Positions 1 to 7,353 of a DNA stretch of 9,910 nucleotides are shown piece after piece. Each line of letters begins with the position of its first letter. The stretch's first letter is position 1. The notes under the pieces are model-generated. The model was not told the DNA's origin, made no database searches, and was given only the letters and a program-made list of their open reading frames with translations. Source of the stretch: Clostridia bacterium (lineage in GTDB: Bacteria > Bacillota_A > Clostridia > Oscillospirales > Acutalibacteraceae); assembly GCA_024699005.1 (NCBI GenBank), contig JAILQN010000122.1, forward strand, positions 1 through 9,910, read 5' to 3'. A program made the translations under genes and the position numbers.

Positions 1-25
1 CAATAAAATGATTCATTTTCATTCT

Positions 26-1891
26 TTATCTTCCGCAGCATTTTTTATATTTCTTTCCGCTGCCGCACGGGCACGGGTCGTTCGGATATATTTTACCCGG
101 TTTACGGTTCTTTTTATCCTTTCCTGCGGACGCAAAAGCCGCCGCAGCGTTCAGATCGACTTTTACACCGTATTTCTCGATCTCCGGCTTTGCCTGTTCC
201 AGAAGCTTTGCCGCCTCTGTCGACACCGGAATGATCGATCTGGGCAAAGAAGGCTTTTTTCCTTTTTTCTGCATTCTGAACAGCGCAGACGGCGAGTATC
301 CGCAGTTATAATACGTGCGGGTATGATTCATCACGTCCTGTATGATCGGAATCAGGCGTTCTTCAGCTCCTGAAGAATGAACCATGTCGTTCCCGGAAAA
401 AAGACTGAGGATATAGTCAAAATCTTCCCCGAAAGCTATCGCCTCATGAAGTTCGATCAAAAAATCGATAATATCATATTCATCCCTGTCCGACTCTTTC
501 AGAAGGAACCTCTTCAACTGAATATAATATGAGTTCTTTGACGGATACCCGTTATCAAAAAGATCTTTCAGTTCCGAAAAAGGTACGATATCATACGGTT
601 TTCCGGCGTGAGCCTCTTTTATCATCCGATAAGTTTTTACGTCTGCCATGTTTTCATCCGCGACACAGCCGTCCAGTATTATGCTCATATTATTCTCCGG
701 AGGGATCCGATGATACAGGTCCATTACTTCATCCGGTCTGATCACAGGTTCCTGAGAACGGGCGCAGAGGCGGCAGAATTTATCTATGGGAATGTATCCG
801 TAATATGGAGGAACGACGTCGTCCAGAATGAATTCGATCCACTCAAGCTTTTCGATTTCCTCCTTCAATCCGGATTCTGAAATCTTTTTTTTGCAGACAG
901 CGGCGACGTCATACGGAACAAAAACCATATTGTCCGAAAATACGAATGCGTAATGGATCTTCTGTAAACCCATATATATAAGCGTATCAATATCGTTTTC
1001 CGGCACAATGTTATTCCCGGAGCCGATAGCTTTCTCCAATGCTGTCAGTTCCAGAAGCGTCAATGATTTCATGCGTTCGCGCATTACATCCGGTTTCAAC
1101 AATTCGGAAGCGACAGCGCCGCAAAGATCAGATTTATCCATTACGGAATAGCGGGGAATATGCAGTTCTTTGGCTGTTTTCCTCAGAGCGGAAACAGACT
1201 CGTAATCAAGAAATCCTGCAAGCGGCATGTTTTCCCGCGCTTTCTTCGGACCGATAACGACCGCGTCGTTCTTTTTCCGTTCCGGGTCCGGCATTCCCGT
1301 TGCTTTACGGAACATGGAAGCCATTTCTTTCATACGACTTGAGGCGGACACTGCGATATTGTTTTCGTCGCTTTTCGGATTAGAAGAAAAACAAAATTCA
1401 CCGGTTTCGGACAAAATGCGGTTTATCTCTTTCTTTTTATAAAATCTACGATCGGCAGATACCGGTTTGTATTGGCTCCGCATACTTTCGTTGAGCCATT
1501 CACACTCGGAAGAAAAAGACGTTTTCACGATAACTGGTCCCGTCAGATCCGCGTTTTCAAATTCTTTTTCAATTTCTATCGAGGCTGAAAAAAACGCAGT
1601 TTCGTATGACAGACGTTTTTTCGGTTTAAAATAATCGTCTATATATGTGCTGCTTGCCTCACGCGCGTCATACTGCCAGTCTCTTGATTCCAGAGGATTG
1701 TCTTCATCCGCCTCGAACAATTCCACTTCCCGATAAAAGGAGAAGTAAAAACTGGCCGAGCCGTCCGTCTGCGTAACGTCGTCCAGAACAACGCTGAATG
1801 CGGAAAAGGTTATGCCGGCAGGTATTATTATTCTCCACCATACAGGCGGTTTTGTGTTTTTTTCAGTTATCTTAATCTGATAGGCTTTCAT
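26..1891 (-). CDS. Large SEC-C protein with pRiA4b ORF-3-like N-terminus and SAP/Rho_N-like segment
   Basis: The function of this 621-aa protein is unknown. Its N-terminus (about 1-60, with KITEKNTKPPVWWRIIIPAG, then an F/Y-rich strand) matches the plasmid pRiA4b ORF-3-like fold, found in many mobile-element and defence-neighbourhood proteins. Residues 229-265 (YESVSALRKTAKELHIPRYS, then MDKSDLCGAVASELL) look like a SAP or Rho N-terminal helical DNA/RNA-binding segment. The middle region, about 270-540, is a mostly helical stretch of a kind I recall in other large SEC-C proteins. The last 20 residues are a textbook SEC-C zinc motif with C607, C609, C618 and C619 (CPCGSGKKYKKCC). No enzyme motif, signal peptide or membrane segment is visible. 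The ATG at 1891 has GGAGG 8 bases upstream. It follows hsdR in the same direction after 88 bp; membership of the operon is possible but unproven. Confidence 0.8.
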   Translation of the reverse strand: MKAYQIKITEKNTKPPVWWRIIIPAGITFSAFSVVLDDVTQTDGSASFYFSFYREVELFEADEDNPLESRDWQYDAREASSTYIDDYFKPKKRLSYETAFFSASIEIEKEFENADLTGPVIVKTSFSSECEWLNESMRSQYKPVSADRRFYKKKEINRILSETGEFCFSSNPKSDENNIAVSASSRMKEMASMFRKATGMPDPERKKNDAVVIGPKKARENMPLAGFLDYESVSALRKTAKELHIPRYSVMDKSDLCGAVASELLKPDVMRERMKSLTLLELTALEKAIGSGNNIVPENDIDTLIYMGLQKIHYAFVFSDNMVFVPYDVAAVCKKKISESGLKEEIEKLEWIEFILDDVVPPYYGYIPIDKFCRLCARSQEPVIRPDEVMDLYHRIPPENNMSIILDGCVADENMADVKTYRMIKEAHAGKPYDIVPFSELKDLFDNGYPSKNSYYIQLKRFLLKESDRDEYDIIDFLIELHEAIAFGEDFDYILSLFSGNDMVHSSGAEERLIPIIQDVMNHTRTYYNCGYSPSALFRMQKKGKKPSLPRSIIPVSTEAAKLLEQAKPEIEKYGVKVDLNAAAAFASAGKDKKNRKPGKIYPNDPCPCGSGKKYKKCCGR

Positions 1892-1979
1892 TTTCGGATC
1901 CTCCGGAAATCATATAAAACATTCATAAATAATGGGATCATCTTTTCCATTTGATAAACATCAGCTCGCATTTTTAATA
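1892..1979 (-). other. 88-bp gap between hsdR and the SEC-C gene
   Basis: This A/T-rich gap has no stable G+C-rich hairpin followed by a T-run, so I see no intrinsic terminator for the hsd operon. A TTTATATGAT stretch about 25 bases before the next ATG could act as a -10-like element, but no convincing -35 box is present. Read-through from hsdR, a weak promoter of its own, or both remain possible. The GGAGG at 1900-1904, 8 bases before the ATG at 1891, is a strong ribosome-binding site. Confidence 0.4.
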
Positions 1980-4900
1980 TCATGCCGCCAGCGCGTTGGC
2001 GTTTATCCGTTCGATGGTTTTTCTGATCCCCATCCATACCGTCACGTCCGTGAATACCTCCACCACGCTGCCCTGATCGGTGAACGGCGGTTCCTGCAGG
2101 ACGGACATATCCTTCATAAGGCCGTTATGCACGATGTATTCCACTATCTGATTAACAAAGTAAATCTGTATGCTGTCAAGACTTGTATCGTTCAGATACT
2201 CCGAAAACGCTTCTTTCGCGGCGTTCATATCAAGGCCGACGATCTCCCGTACCAGTTCGCCCAGAGGCTTCTGTCCGTACTCCGCCTCGTAATCCTCTTT
2301 CGAGCCCAATTCGCCCCACAGGATCGCCTCCAGCGCTCTGATATCTTCGCCGGTGAGCGGCTGATTGCTTTTCAGTTTCGCTATCACCGCGTTATCCTGA
2401 TGCTGCCGGATATAAAATTCGGCTTTTGCCTTATAGTTTTTCAGGTCGTCGTTCTCAAGCTCGGATTCCTTCCATTCTATCGAAAGTATCTCGTCGTCGA
2501 AGTCCGTTTCGTAAACGACGCTTCCGACGGGGATATACTTCATCAGATCGCGCAGATTTTCGCGGATATGCTCAAACTCGCTGATTCCGGCGGTATCGAC
2601 GTAATCCGTGTGAAGTATCGTGTCGAGCAGTTCCGCCTGCGCCATGATCTCCGGGATATTCGCGACGCCCGCGACGGCCTCGACCTTTTTAAAAAGATCC
2701 CTGCGGAGCCTGCCGAATTTCTTCCCCGCGAGATACGCAAGCTCGATGCCGTACATAAGCGCGTCGAACCGCACGGCTTTCGCGTCATCTTCATCGGGGA
2801 TGATAAGCGGCGCCAGTTCCTGCCCCATAAGCAGAGTATCGGCGTAGGTCAGCGTCTGATAATTATCCGGATCGGAGTAGAGTTCGACGTATTTCAGATG
2901 CTGGCGGACCGCGAAATTCTCTTTGTTCAGTTCCCGGACTTTGCGCACCATATCGTCGACCAGCGATTTACGGAAGGCGGTCAGATCGTCCGTCTGATAA
3001 GCGAGGTCCTGAAGCTTGAACGCGATCTGTGATTTGAGATGGAATATCGCGCCCTGCAGGGCGATCATATTTGCGGTGGGCTTGCCTTTGTTCATGCGGA
3101 AGAACTCAAAGTTTCCGCAGAAATCAAAGATGTAGAATTTTTCCTTGTCCTTGCCGTCCAGCAGACCGGGACAAAGGCGCGTGCCGCGGCCGATCATCTG
3201 CCAGAACTTCGCCTTGCTCATCACTCTTTTGAAGAAAACGAGGTTCAGCACCTCCGGCACGTCTATGCCCGTATCGAGCATATCGACGGAGATCGCGATC
3301 TGAGGTAATTTCTTCGGGTCGGAGAATTCGTCGATGGCGCTCTGAGCGTAAGTCATGTAATTATCTATGACTTTCGCAAAACCCGGCAGATGCGGGTATT
3401 CTCTGCCGAAGATCTCAAGTATCTTTTCCGCATGTTTGTGGCTCTTTGCAAAGATGATGGATTTGCCGAGCTTTCCGCCGTAGTCCGTTTTAAGACCGTG
3501 TTCCATCAGGATATGCAGCACGGCGCGGATCGTATCCTCGTTGAAGACCCACTCGTTCAGCGCGGAGGAAGCGATGCTCTCCGGCAGTTCGCCGTTTTCG
3601 TCCTCAAAGGTGTCTTCGTACGCCGCCCTGTCCTCGTCGGAAAGTTCGTCGTATACTATGCCCTGCTCGATGAATTTGAGCTGCGTTTCCACGGACATAA
3701 AGTCGACGAGGTATCCGTCTTTTACGGCCTGCGCCAGTTCGTAGCCGTAGGTCGGCACGCCGTTTTCCAGTTCGAACACCTCGTACGTGTTTTTGTCTAT
3801 GTCGTCCTTCGGCGTGGCGGTAAGTCCGACGAGCGGCGCGTCGAAATAATTGAAGATATCCCGGTATTTGTTATAAATGGAGCGGTGCGCCTCATCGCAG
3901 ATCAGAAGGTCGAAATGCCCGACGGTGAACAGCTTGCCCTGATCGTCCTTCGCCGTGTCGATGACGTTCATCATCGTCTGATAGGTGGAAAAGACGCAAT
4001 GCGCCGTGTAATTGTCCTTTTCCTCGCAGAGATTGGTCAGCGAGAGGTCCGGCATAAGGTTCGCGAAACTGCGCTTCGCCTGAGTGACGAGGGAATTGCG
4101 GTCAGCGAGAAACAGGATATTTTTCACCCAACCGTGCTGCAGAAGAACGTCGCAAAGCCCGATGACCGTGCGGGTTTTGCCGGAGCCGGTCGCCATGACG
4201 AGCAGCGCCCTGCGGCGGTTCTGTTCGTCCAGAGCGCCGCATACGGCTTTGATCGCGGCTTCCTGATAATATCGCCCGGCAACGTTCTTATCGATCATTA
4301 TATGCTTAAGGCTCGTCCGCATGGTCTGCAGATTGAACAACTTTTTAAGATCGCGCTTGGAATAAACCGACGCGACCCTGCGCTCGGGATACAGATTGTC
4401 CCGGATCCTCGTCTCGAAACCGTTCGAGAGGAAGATCACCGGACGGCGGCCGTACTTTTTTTCAAGGATATCGGCGTACAGCTTCGCCTGCTGACGGCCT
4501 TTGGATACGTCGACGCAGGTCTTTTTCGCTTCCAGCACGGCGAGCGCTTTGCCGTCGTCGTCATAGAGCACGTAATCGGCGTATCCCACCTCGGAATGGT
4601 TCGGCATTCCGGGCAGCTCGACCTCGTTCAGCCAGTCCCTGCCTTCCACCCAGCCGGCGTCCTGAAGCATGAAGTCGATGTATATTTTTCGCGTTTTATA
4701 CTCAGAAAGTTCAAGCGGTTTGGGCACGTAAGTCTGCTGCTGCTCCGCCCTGCGGGCGGTAAGCTCCGCTTTCATCGACTTGTTCTCTTCTATCAGCGCG
4801 GCAAGGTCGATATCCGAATCCGGAACGAAGGCGAGCGCTTCCTGCGGAGTGAGAGTCAGCAGCAAGCGGTCAAATATTCGTTCGGTGTATTTGTCCGCGT

Positions 4901-5273
4901 AGAAATACGCGACCTGATCGAGAAAATAAAACAGATTCTCCAGGCACAGCTCCGCCTGATCTTTCGTGATCTTTCTGCCCCCGTGAGCGGCGTTGTTGCC
5001 GAGTTTGCGGATAAAATCCATCCGCCGCCAGATATCCGTTCCGACGATATCTTTGAATTTTTCGTCGTTCATCAGGGATACGAGGGTGTCCTGATAAGGC
5101 ATATGCAGCTCGCGGTCGACGGAATACATCCATTTGACCGCGAATTCCATGGCCCTGCGGCAGTTCAGCACGCAGGAATCCACGTCGATATGCAGGATGT
5201 TTTCGGCGGCTATCGCGATGTCGGCGAAGCGGGAAAACCCAGGGTCGGATTTCAGGAAATCAAAGTTGGTCAT
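1980..5273 (-). CDS. hsdR: Type I restriction enzyme subunit R (DUF4145, nuclease and helicase domains)
   Basis: This 1097-aa subunit cleaves unmethylated DNA after ATP-driven translocation. Domains in order: a DUF4145 helical domain at about 20-125, with RKLGNNAAHGG at 89-99; the PD-(E/D)XK nuclease at about 190-300, with D233 and the E248-A-K250 pair; and two RecA-like motor domains. The motor shows Walker A ATGSGKT at 361-367, DEAH at 460-463, LTATP at 484-488, and motif VI QMIGRGTRL at 692-700. The C-terminal region, about 750-1090, is of the EcoEI R C-terminal type. These features place it with EcoEI/EcoAI-like (type IB-like) R subunits. All motifs are present and the frame is intact, so restriction activity is expected. 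The ATG at 5273 is fixed by AAGGAGG 7 bases upstream. It overlaps the DUF559 gene by 14 bases and is last in the tightly packed hsd cluster. Confidence 0.96.
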   Translation of the reverse strand: MTNFDFLKSDPGFSRFADIAIAAENILHIDVDSCVLNCRRAMEFAVKWMYSVDRELHMPYQDTLVSLMNDEKFKDIVGTDIWRRMDFIRKLGNNAAHGGRKITKDQAELCLENLFYFLDQVAYFYADKYTERIFDRLLLTLTPQEALAFVPDSDIDLAALIEENKSMKAELTARRAEQQQTYVPKPLELSEYKTRKIYIDFMLQDAGWVEGRDWLNEVELPGMPNHSEVGYADYVLYDDDGKALAVLEAKKTCVDVSKGRQQAKLYADILEKKYGRRPVIFLSNGFETRIRDNLYPERRVASVYSKRDLKKLFNLQTMRTSLKHIMIDKNVAGRYYQEAAIKAVCGALDEQNRRRALLVMATGSGKTRTVIGLCDVLLQHGWVKNILFLADRNSLVTQAKRSFANLMPDLSLTNLCEEKDNYTAHCVFSTYQTMMNVIDTAKDDQGKLFTVGHFDLLICDEAHRSIYNKYRDIFNYFDAPLVGLTATPKDDIDKNTYEVFELENGVPTYGYELAQAVKDGYLVDFMSVETQLKFIEQGIVYDELSDEDRAAYEDTFEDENGELPESIASSALNEWVFNEDTIRAVLHILMEHGLKTDYGGKLGKSIIFAKSHKHAEKILEIFGREYPHLPGFAKVIDNYMTYAQSAIDEFSDPKKLPQIAISVDMLDTGIDVPEVLNLVFFKRVMSKAKFWQMIGRGTRLCPGLLDGKDKEKFYIFDFCGNFEFFRMNKGKPTANMIALQGAIFHLKSQIAFKLQDLAYQTDDLTAFRKSLVDDMVRKVRELNKENFAVRQHLKYVELYSDPDNYQTLTYADTLLMGQELAPLIIPDEDDAKAVRFDALMYGIELAYLAGKKFGRLRRDLFKKVEAVAGVANIPEIMAQAELLDTILHTDYVDTAGISEFEHIRENLRDLMKYIPVGSVVYETDFDDEILSIEWKESELENDDLKNYKAKAEFYIRQHQDNAVIAKLKSNQPLTGEDIRALEAILWGELGSKEDYEAEYGQKPLGELVREIVGLDMNAAKEAFSEYLNDTSLDSIQIYFVNQIVEYIVHNGLMKDMSVLQEPPFTDQGSVVEVFTDVTVWMGIRKTIERINANALAA

Positions 5274-5631
5274 TGGGAAGCCTCCTTCTGACGTATCGGT
5301 CGATCAGATTGCAGACAGTCTGGAACTGTGTTTCAATGTCGTCATTGGTAAAACGCAGCACTTCAAGCCCGTAACTCTCAAGAATGGCTGTTCGTCTTTT
5401 ATCATATTCGACGGCTTTCGGCTCCAGATGCTGGGGACCGTCTAATTCAATCACAAGTTTTGCCGCATGACAATAGAAATCCGCGATATACGTGTCTATG
5501 GTCTTCTGCCGCTGAAAACGCACCGGATATTTGCGCAGAAAGTCATACCACAGGTGATTTTCCTGAGGCGTGGCGTTTTTCCGCAGATCTTTTGCGCGGG
5601 GAATGAGTTCGGGATTATAGGGTAAGGACAT
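5260..5631 (-). CDS. DUF559 family protein, PD-(D/E)XK/Vsr-like small nuclease fold
   Basis: This 123-aa protein matches the DUF559 pattern. It has a helical start with RKNATPQENHLWYDFLR (about 17-33), then FQRQKTIDTYIADFYCHAAK, VIELDG at 60-65 with H68, and a C-terminal VLRFTNDDI. As I recall, DUF559 is related to the very-short-patch-repair and restriction-endonuclease fold; candidate metal-binding residues are E24, D51, E62 and D64. Nuclease activity has not been shown for this protein and is inferred. I start it at the ATG at 5631, where homologues typically begin (MSLPYNPEL); the upstream ribosome-binding site is weak. A longer frame from 5745 only translates the palindromic repeat. Its 3' end overlaps hsdR by 14 bases and contains the hsdR ribosome-binding site, so the two genes are coupled. 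It may be a helper nuclease or a repair factor for the R-M system, or simply cargo. Confidence 0.85.
   Translation of the reverse strand: MSLPYNPELIPRAKDLRKNATPQENHLWYDFLRKYPVRFQRQKTIDTYIADFYCHAAKLVIELDGPQHLEPKAVEYDKRRTAILESYGLEVLRFTNDDIETQFQTVCNLIDRYVRRRLPNDQL
5281..5287 (-). promoter_or_regulatory. hsdR Shine-Dalgarno site inside the DUF559 gene
   Basis: AAGGAGG on the minus strand is 7 bases upstream of the hsdR ATG at 5273, within the last codons of the DUF559 gene. This is the strongest ribosome-binding site in the window. It fixes the hsdR start and implies translational coupling. Confidence 0.75.
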
Positions 5632-5666
5632 TTTATAGGTCTTTCTCAGTCGGTTTCGGTACTGCG

Positions 5667-5766
5667 CTCCCTCAGTCGGCTTCGCCGACAGCTCCCTCGG
5701 AGAGGGAGCCTTATAAGCCTCCCTCTTTGAGGGAGGTGGCGCCATCGAAGACGGCGACGGAGGGAG
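5667..5766. repeat. 100-bp palindromic intergenic repeat element (REP/MITE-like)
   Basis: The element begins ctccctcagtcg and ends cgacggagggag, so its ends are imperfect inverted repeats. Inside are three perfect hairpins. They are gtcggc/gccgac at 5675-5689, gctccctc/gagggagc at 5691-5709 and cctccctc/gagggagg at 5718-5736, each with a 3-base loop. A weaker stem (gccatc/gacggc) lies near 5742-5756. The pattern closely resembles a high-copy intergenic element I recall from Oscillospiraceae and related Clostridia; copy number cannot be seen here. It fills most of the gap between hsdS and the DUF559 gene. It could affect RNA processing or partly terminate transcription before hsdR. An eroded partial repeat of its left end (ctcagtcgg, then ttcgg) is visible at 5645-5660. 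Confidence 0.8.
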
Positions 5767-5770
5767 TCTA

Positions 5771-6913
5771 TCATCCGAAGTATTTCTGCATCAGGCTGTC
5801 AAAAAGCAATTGTGATTCGTCAAGGGCTTTCTGAACGGCAACTTTTGATTTGTCGATTTGTTTTACAAAGTCAGCAAATTGATTTTGCTCATCATATTGC
5901 GCTACAGGAACCTCTATAGCTGAAAACTGTGTCTTGTTAATAATCGGAACAACAGGCGCATTGGCCATATCAGTTAACACTTCTTTAAAAAAGCTAATAC
6001 AACATGCCAAATAAATAGGTAATACTTCTTTTTTGGGAACTATGTAATTAATCTGCTGATTGCAACAGCATTCACTTTCATTAATCCCAATTTTTCCTAT
6101 TGTTCCTATACATGTTACTAACACTGAATTAGGAGGAATTATTCTTGCAACTCCACGAGCGTTTTCTGATATAAAAGAGTCGACTTTTTTAATACAGGTG
6201 ACATCATTTTCAGCGATATCTCCAGGTTTAACAAATGGAATATCATCGCTGATATAGTATTCCGGAACTTTCATTGAAGGAGTATTTCCAGTAAATACTT
6301 GCCCTAAATCAGAGAGTTTCTTTCTATCCGTTGAAGTTAATAATGGATCCCCAAACATCTCGACAAATCGGGCTTTGATGAGGTCATCAAGAGCGGAAAG
6401 CTGCTGCTGACGAGCAGTGATAATCGATGATACATTGTCCAGAACGGATACAATATCTCGCTGTTGCTCAATTCCGTGAATCTTAACCTTAATTTTTGAT
6501 AGGGTTGCTTTATTCAGGGTTTTCCCCATTACAGCCTTATTAGTTCCTTCGTCCCAGTCCCTACCAGAAAGCAGATAATACACATAATCCGGAAGCAACT
6601 CCACTAGATGCCTATCACGGAAAGACATAATTGCCTCGTTCGAGTACATAGGCTCTGCTGTAATGGCGGTTTTGCCGATTGCCAGTTTAAAGCTCATTAC
6701 AACAGTTTTTTCTGGAATCAAGCTTATTCCACTTTCTTCGACAGCTTTATCTGATAAGTATTCTTTTGTCTCACTAATATACTTTCCACACTTCGAAAGA
6801 TCTCCAATGGAAATCCATTTATGATCTTCCGAAGTCCAGTACTCTGGATTGTTTCGAGAGGGTGTTTTTCCCATCTGAAGATCAAATAATTTTTCAAGCC
6901 TGTATTCCGTCAT
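5771..6913 (-). CDS. hsdS: Type I restriction-modification specificity subunit S
   Basis: This 380-aa subunit recognises the bipartite DNA target and holds two HsdM copies, with HsdR added for restriction. Two target-recognition domains are visible, and their starts echo each other: LEKLFDLQMGKTPS with PEYW at about 7-26, and LSDLGQVFTGNTPS with PEYY at about 200-220. The central spacer at about 146-192 holds the coiled coil and the very typical ALDDLIKARFVEMFGDP. The C-terminal helix ends LLFDSLMQKYFG. I chose the ATG at 6913 because GAGG lies 9 bases upstream; the longer frame from TTG at 6928 would start on top of that site. The gene is A/T-rich compared with hsdM and hsdR, as expected for recognition domains that are swapped between strains. 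The frame is intact, with both recognition domains present. It is separated from hsdM by four genes. Confidence 0.94.
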   Translation of the reverse strand: MTEYRLEKLFDLQMGKTPSRNNPEYWTSEDHKWISIGDLSKCGKYISETKEYLSDKAVEESGISLIPEKTVVMSFKLAIGKTAITAEPMYSNEAIMSFRDRHLVELLPDYVYYLLSGRDWDEGTNKAVMGKTLNKATLSKIKVKIHGIEQQRDIVSVLDNVSSIITARQQQLSALDDLIKARFVEMFGDPLLTSTDRKKLSDLGQVFTGNTPSMKVPEYYISDDIPFVKPGDIAENDVTCIKKVDSFISENARGVARIIPPNSVLVTCIGTIGKIGINESECCCNQQINYIVPKKEVLPIYLACCISFFKEVLTDMANAPVVPIINKTQFSAIEVPVAQYDEQNQFADFVKQIDKSKVAVQKALDESQLLFDSLMQKYFG

Positions 6914-6922
6914 CCCTACAAA

Positions 6923-6926
6923 CCTC
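6923..6926 (-). promoter_or_regulatory. Shine-Dalgarno site deciding the hsdS start
   Basis: GAGG on the minus strand is 9 bases upstream of the ATG at 6913. The alternative TTG at 6928 overlaps this site and has no comparable site before it. Confidence 0.6.
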
Positions 6927-6933
6927 AATTTAA

Positions 6934-7299
6934 TTATTCATAATAACTGTCATCTGCCAGTTTACTAATCAACAAACGGATTCCGACAGAAACCACGATA
7001 AACGCAATTACGCATATCAATATCCACCACCAGGCAAAGTTGAATTTCCCAAGCACCCACAGTATTCCGACGATAAACGCGTATGTGATTAAAAAGAGCA
7101 GACTGCCAAACGCAGGATTTGAACCTTTTTTATATACCAGACCGACAAGTAAATACGCAATGATTTGTATGACAGGTTCGGCGATCCAGTTGATAATAAC
7201 CGCTCTTTCACCAAAACACTCAAACGGATTCGGCAAGACAAAATTCCGTACCAGTATACTTATAACAGATATCAGGCCATAAATTGAAAACCTTTTCAA
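6934..7299 (-). CDS. Four-helix integral membrane protein of unknown function
   Basis: This 121-aa protein shows about four hydrophobic segments at residues 6-22, 34-56, 63-84 and 88-113. A PNPFECFGER loop lies between the first two, and the C-terminus is short and acidic (KLADDSYYE). I do not recognise the family. The start is TTG at 7299: no ATG codon occurs in the frame, and AGGGAG sits 7 bases upstream, so TTG is well supported. The gene is A/T-rich like hsdS and unlike hsdM and hsdR, suggesting separate origin or exchange together with hsdS. It ends 20 bases before the preferred hsdS start. Its place between a possible ADP-ribosylating module and hsdS suggests a membrane component of the same defence cluster, or simply cargo. 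It carries no catalytic motif that I can see. Confidence 0.75.
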   Translation of the reverse strand: MKRFSIYGLISVISILVRNFVLPNPFECFGERAVIINWIAEPVIQIIAYLLVGLVYKKGSNPAFGSLLFLITYAFIVGILWVLGKFNFAWWWILICVIAFIVVSVGIRLLISKLADDSYYE

Positions 7300-7306
7300 A
7301 ATCTTT

Positions 7307-7312
7307 CTCCCT
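7307..7312 (-). promoter_or_regulatory. Shine-Dalgarno site supporting the TTG start of the membrane protein
   Basis: AGGGAG on the minus strand lies 7 bases before the TTG at 7299. Because the frame contains no ATG, this site decides the start. Confidence 0.6.
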
Positions 7313-7339
7313 GTTCATTCTTTGCGCTGAAAATCTTAC

Positions 7340-7353
7340 TGAGGTGAACCTCA
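7340..7353. repeat. Perfect inverted repeat over the stop codon of the 77-aa gene
   Basis: TGAGGTGAACCTCA is a six-base-arm palindrome with a 2-base centre. In the transcript it could form a five-pair stem with a four-base loop. No T-run follows on the minus strand, so it is a poor intrinsic terminator. It could be an RNA stability or processing element, an operator, or chance. It sits at the boundary between the DUF3990 module and the membrane protein gene. Confidence 0.35.

Noticed and set aside
5..19. AAAATGA/TCATTTT inverted repeat just after the SEC-C gene as a terminator
   Set aside because: The arms are almost all A/T with a one-base centre, so the hairpin would be unstable, and the downstream context is cut off by the window edge.
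1892..1979. Intrinsic terminator after hsdR
   Set aside because: No G+C-rich stem followed by a T-run is present on the minus strand in this gap.
1932..3032. Plus-strand open frame of 366 codons opposite the hsdR 3' end
   Set aside because: Antisense shadow of hsdR, with no domain and no supporting gene context.
3390..5291. Long open frame of 633 codons on the plus strand
   Set aside because: It lies opposite hsdR, whose product shows all expected motifs. The plus-strand translation has no recognisable domain and is a shadow of G+C-rich coding sequence.
5632..5745. N-terminal extension of the DUF559 frame beginning at 5745
   Set aside because: The extra 38 residues are a translation of the palindromic repeat and its flank (low-complexity P, S, K, R), with no family match. 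The ATG at 5631 begins where DUF559 proteins normally begin.
5667..5766. CRISPR array
   Set aside because: The repeats are inverted hairpins in one compact 100-bp unit, with no evenly spaced direct repeats, unique spacers or cas genes.
6914..6928. TTG start giving hsdS five extra residues
   Set aside because: The TTG overlaps the GAGG ribosome-binding site of the ATG at 6913, and known HsdS proteins commonly start near this ATG.
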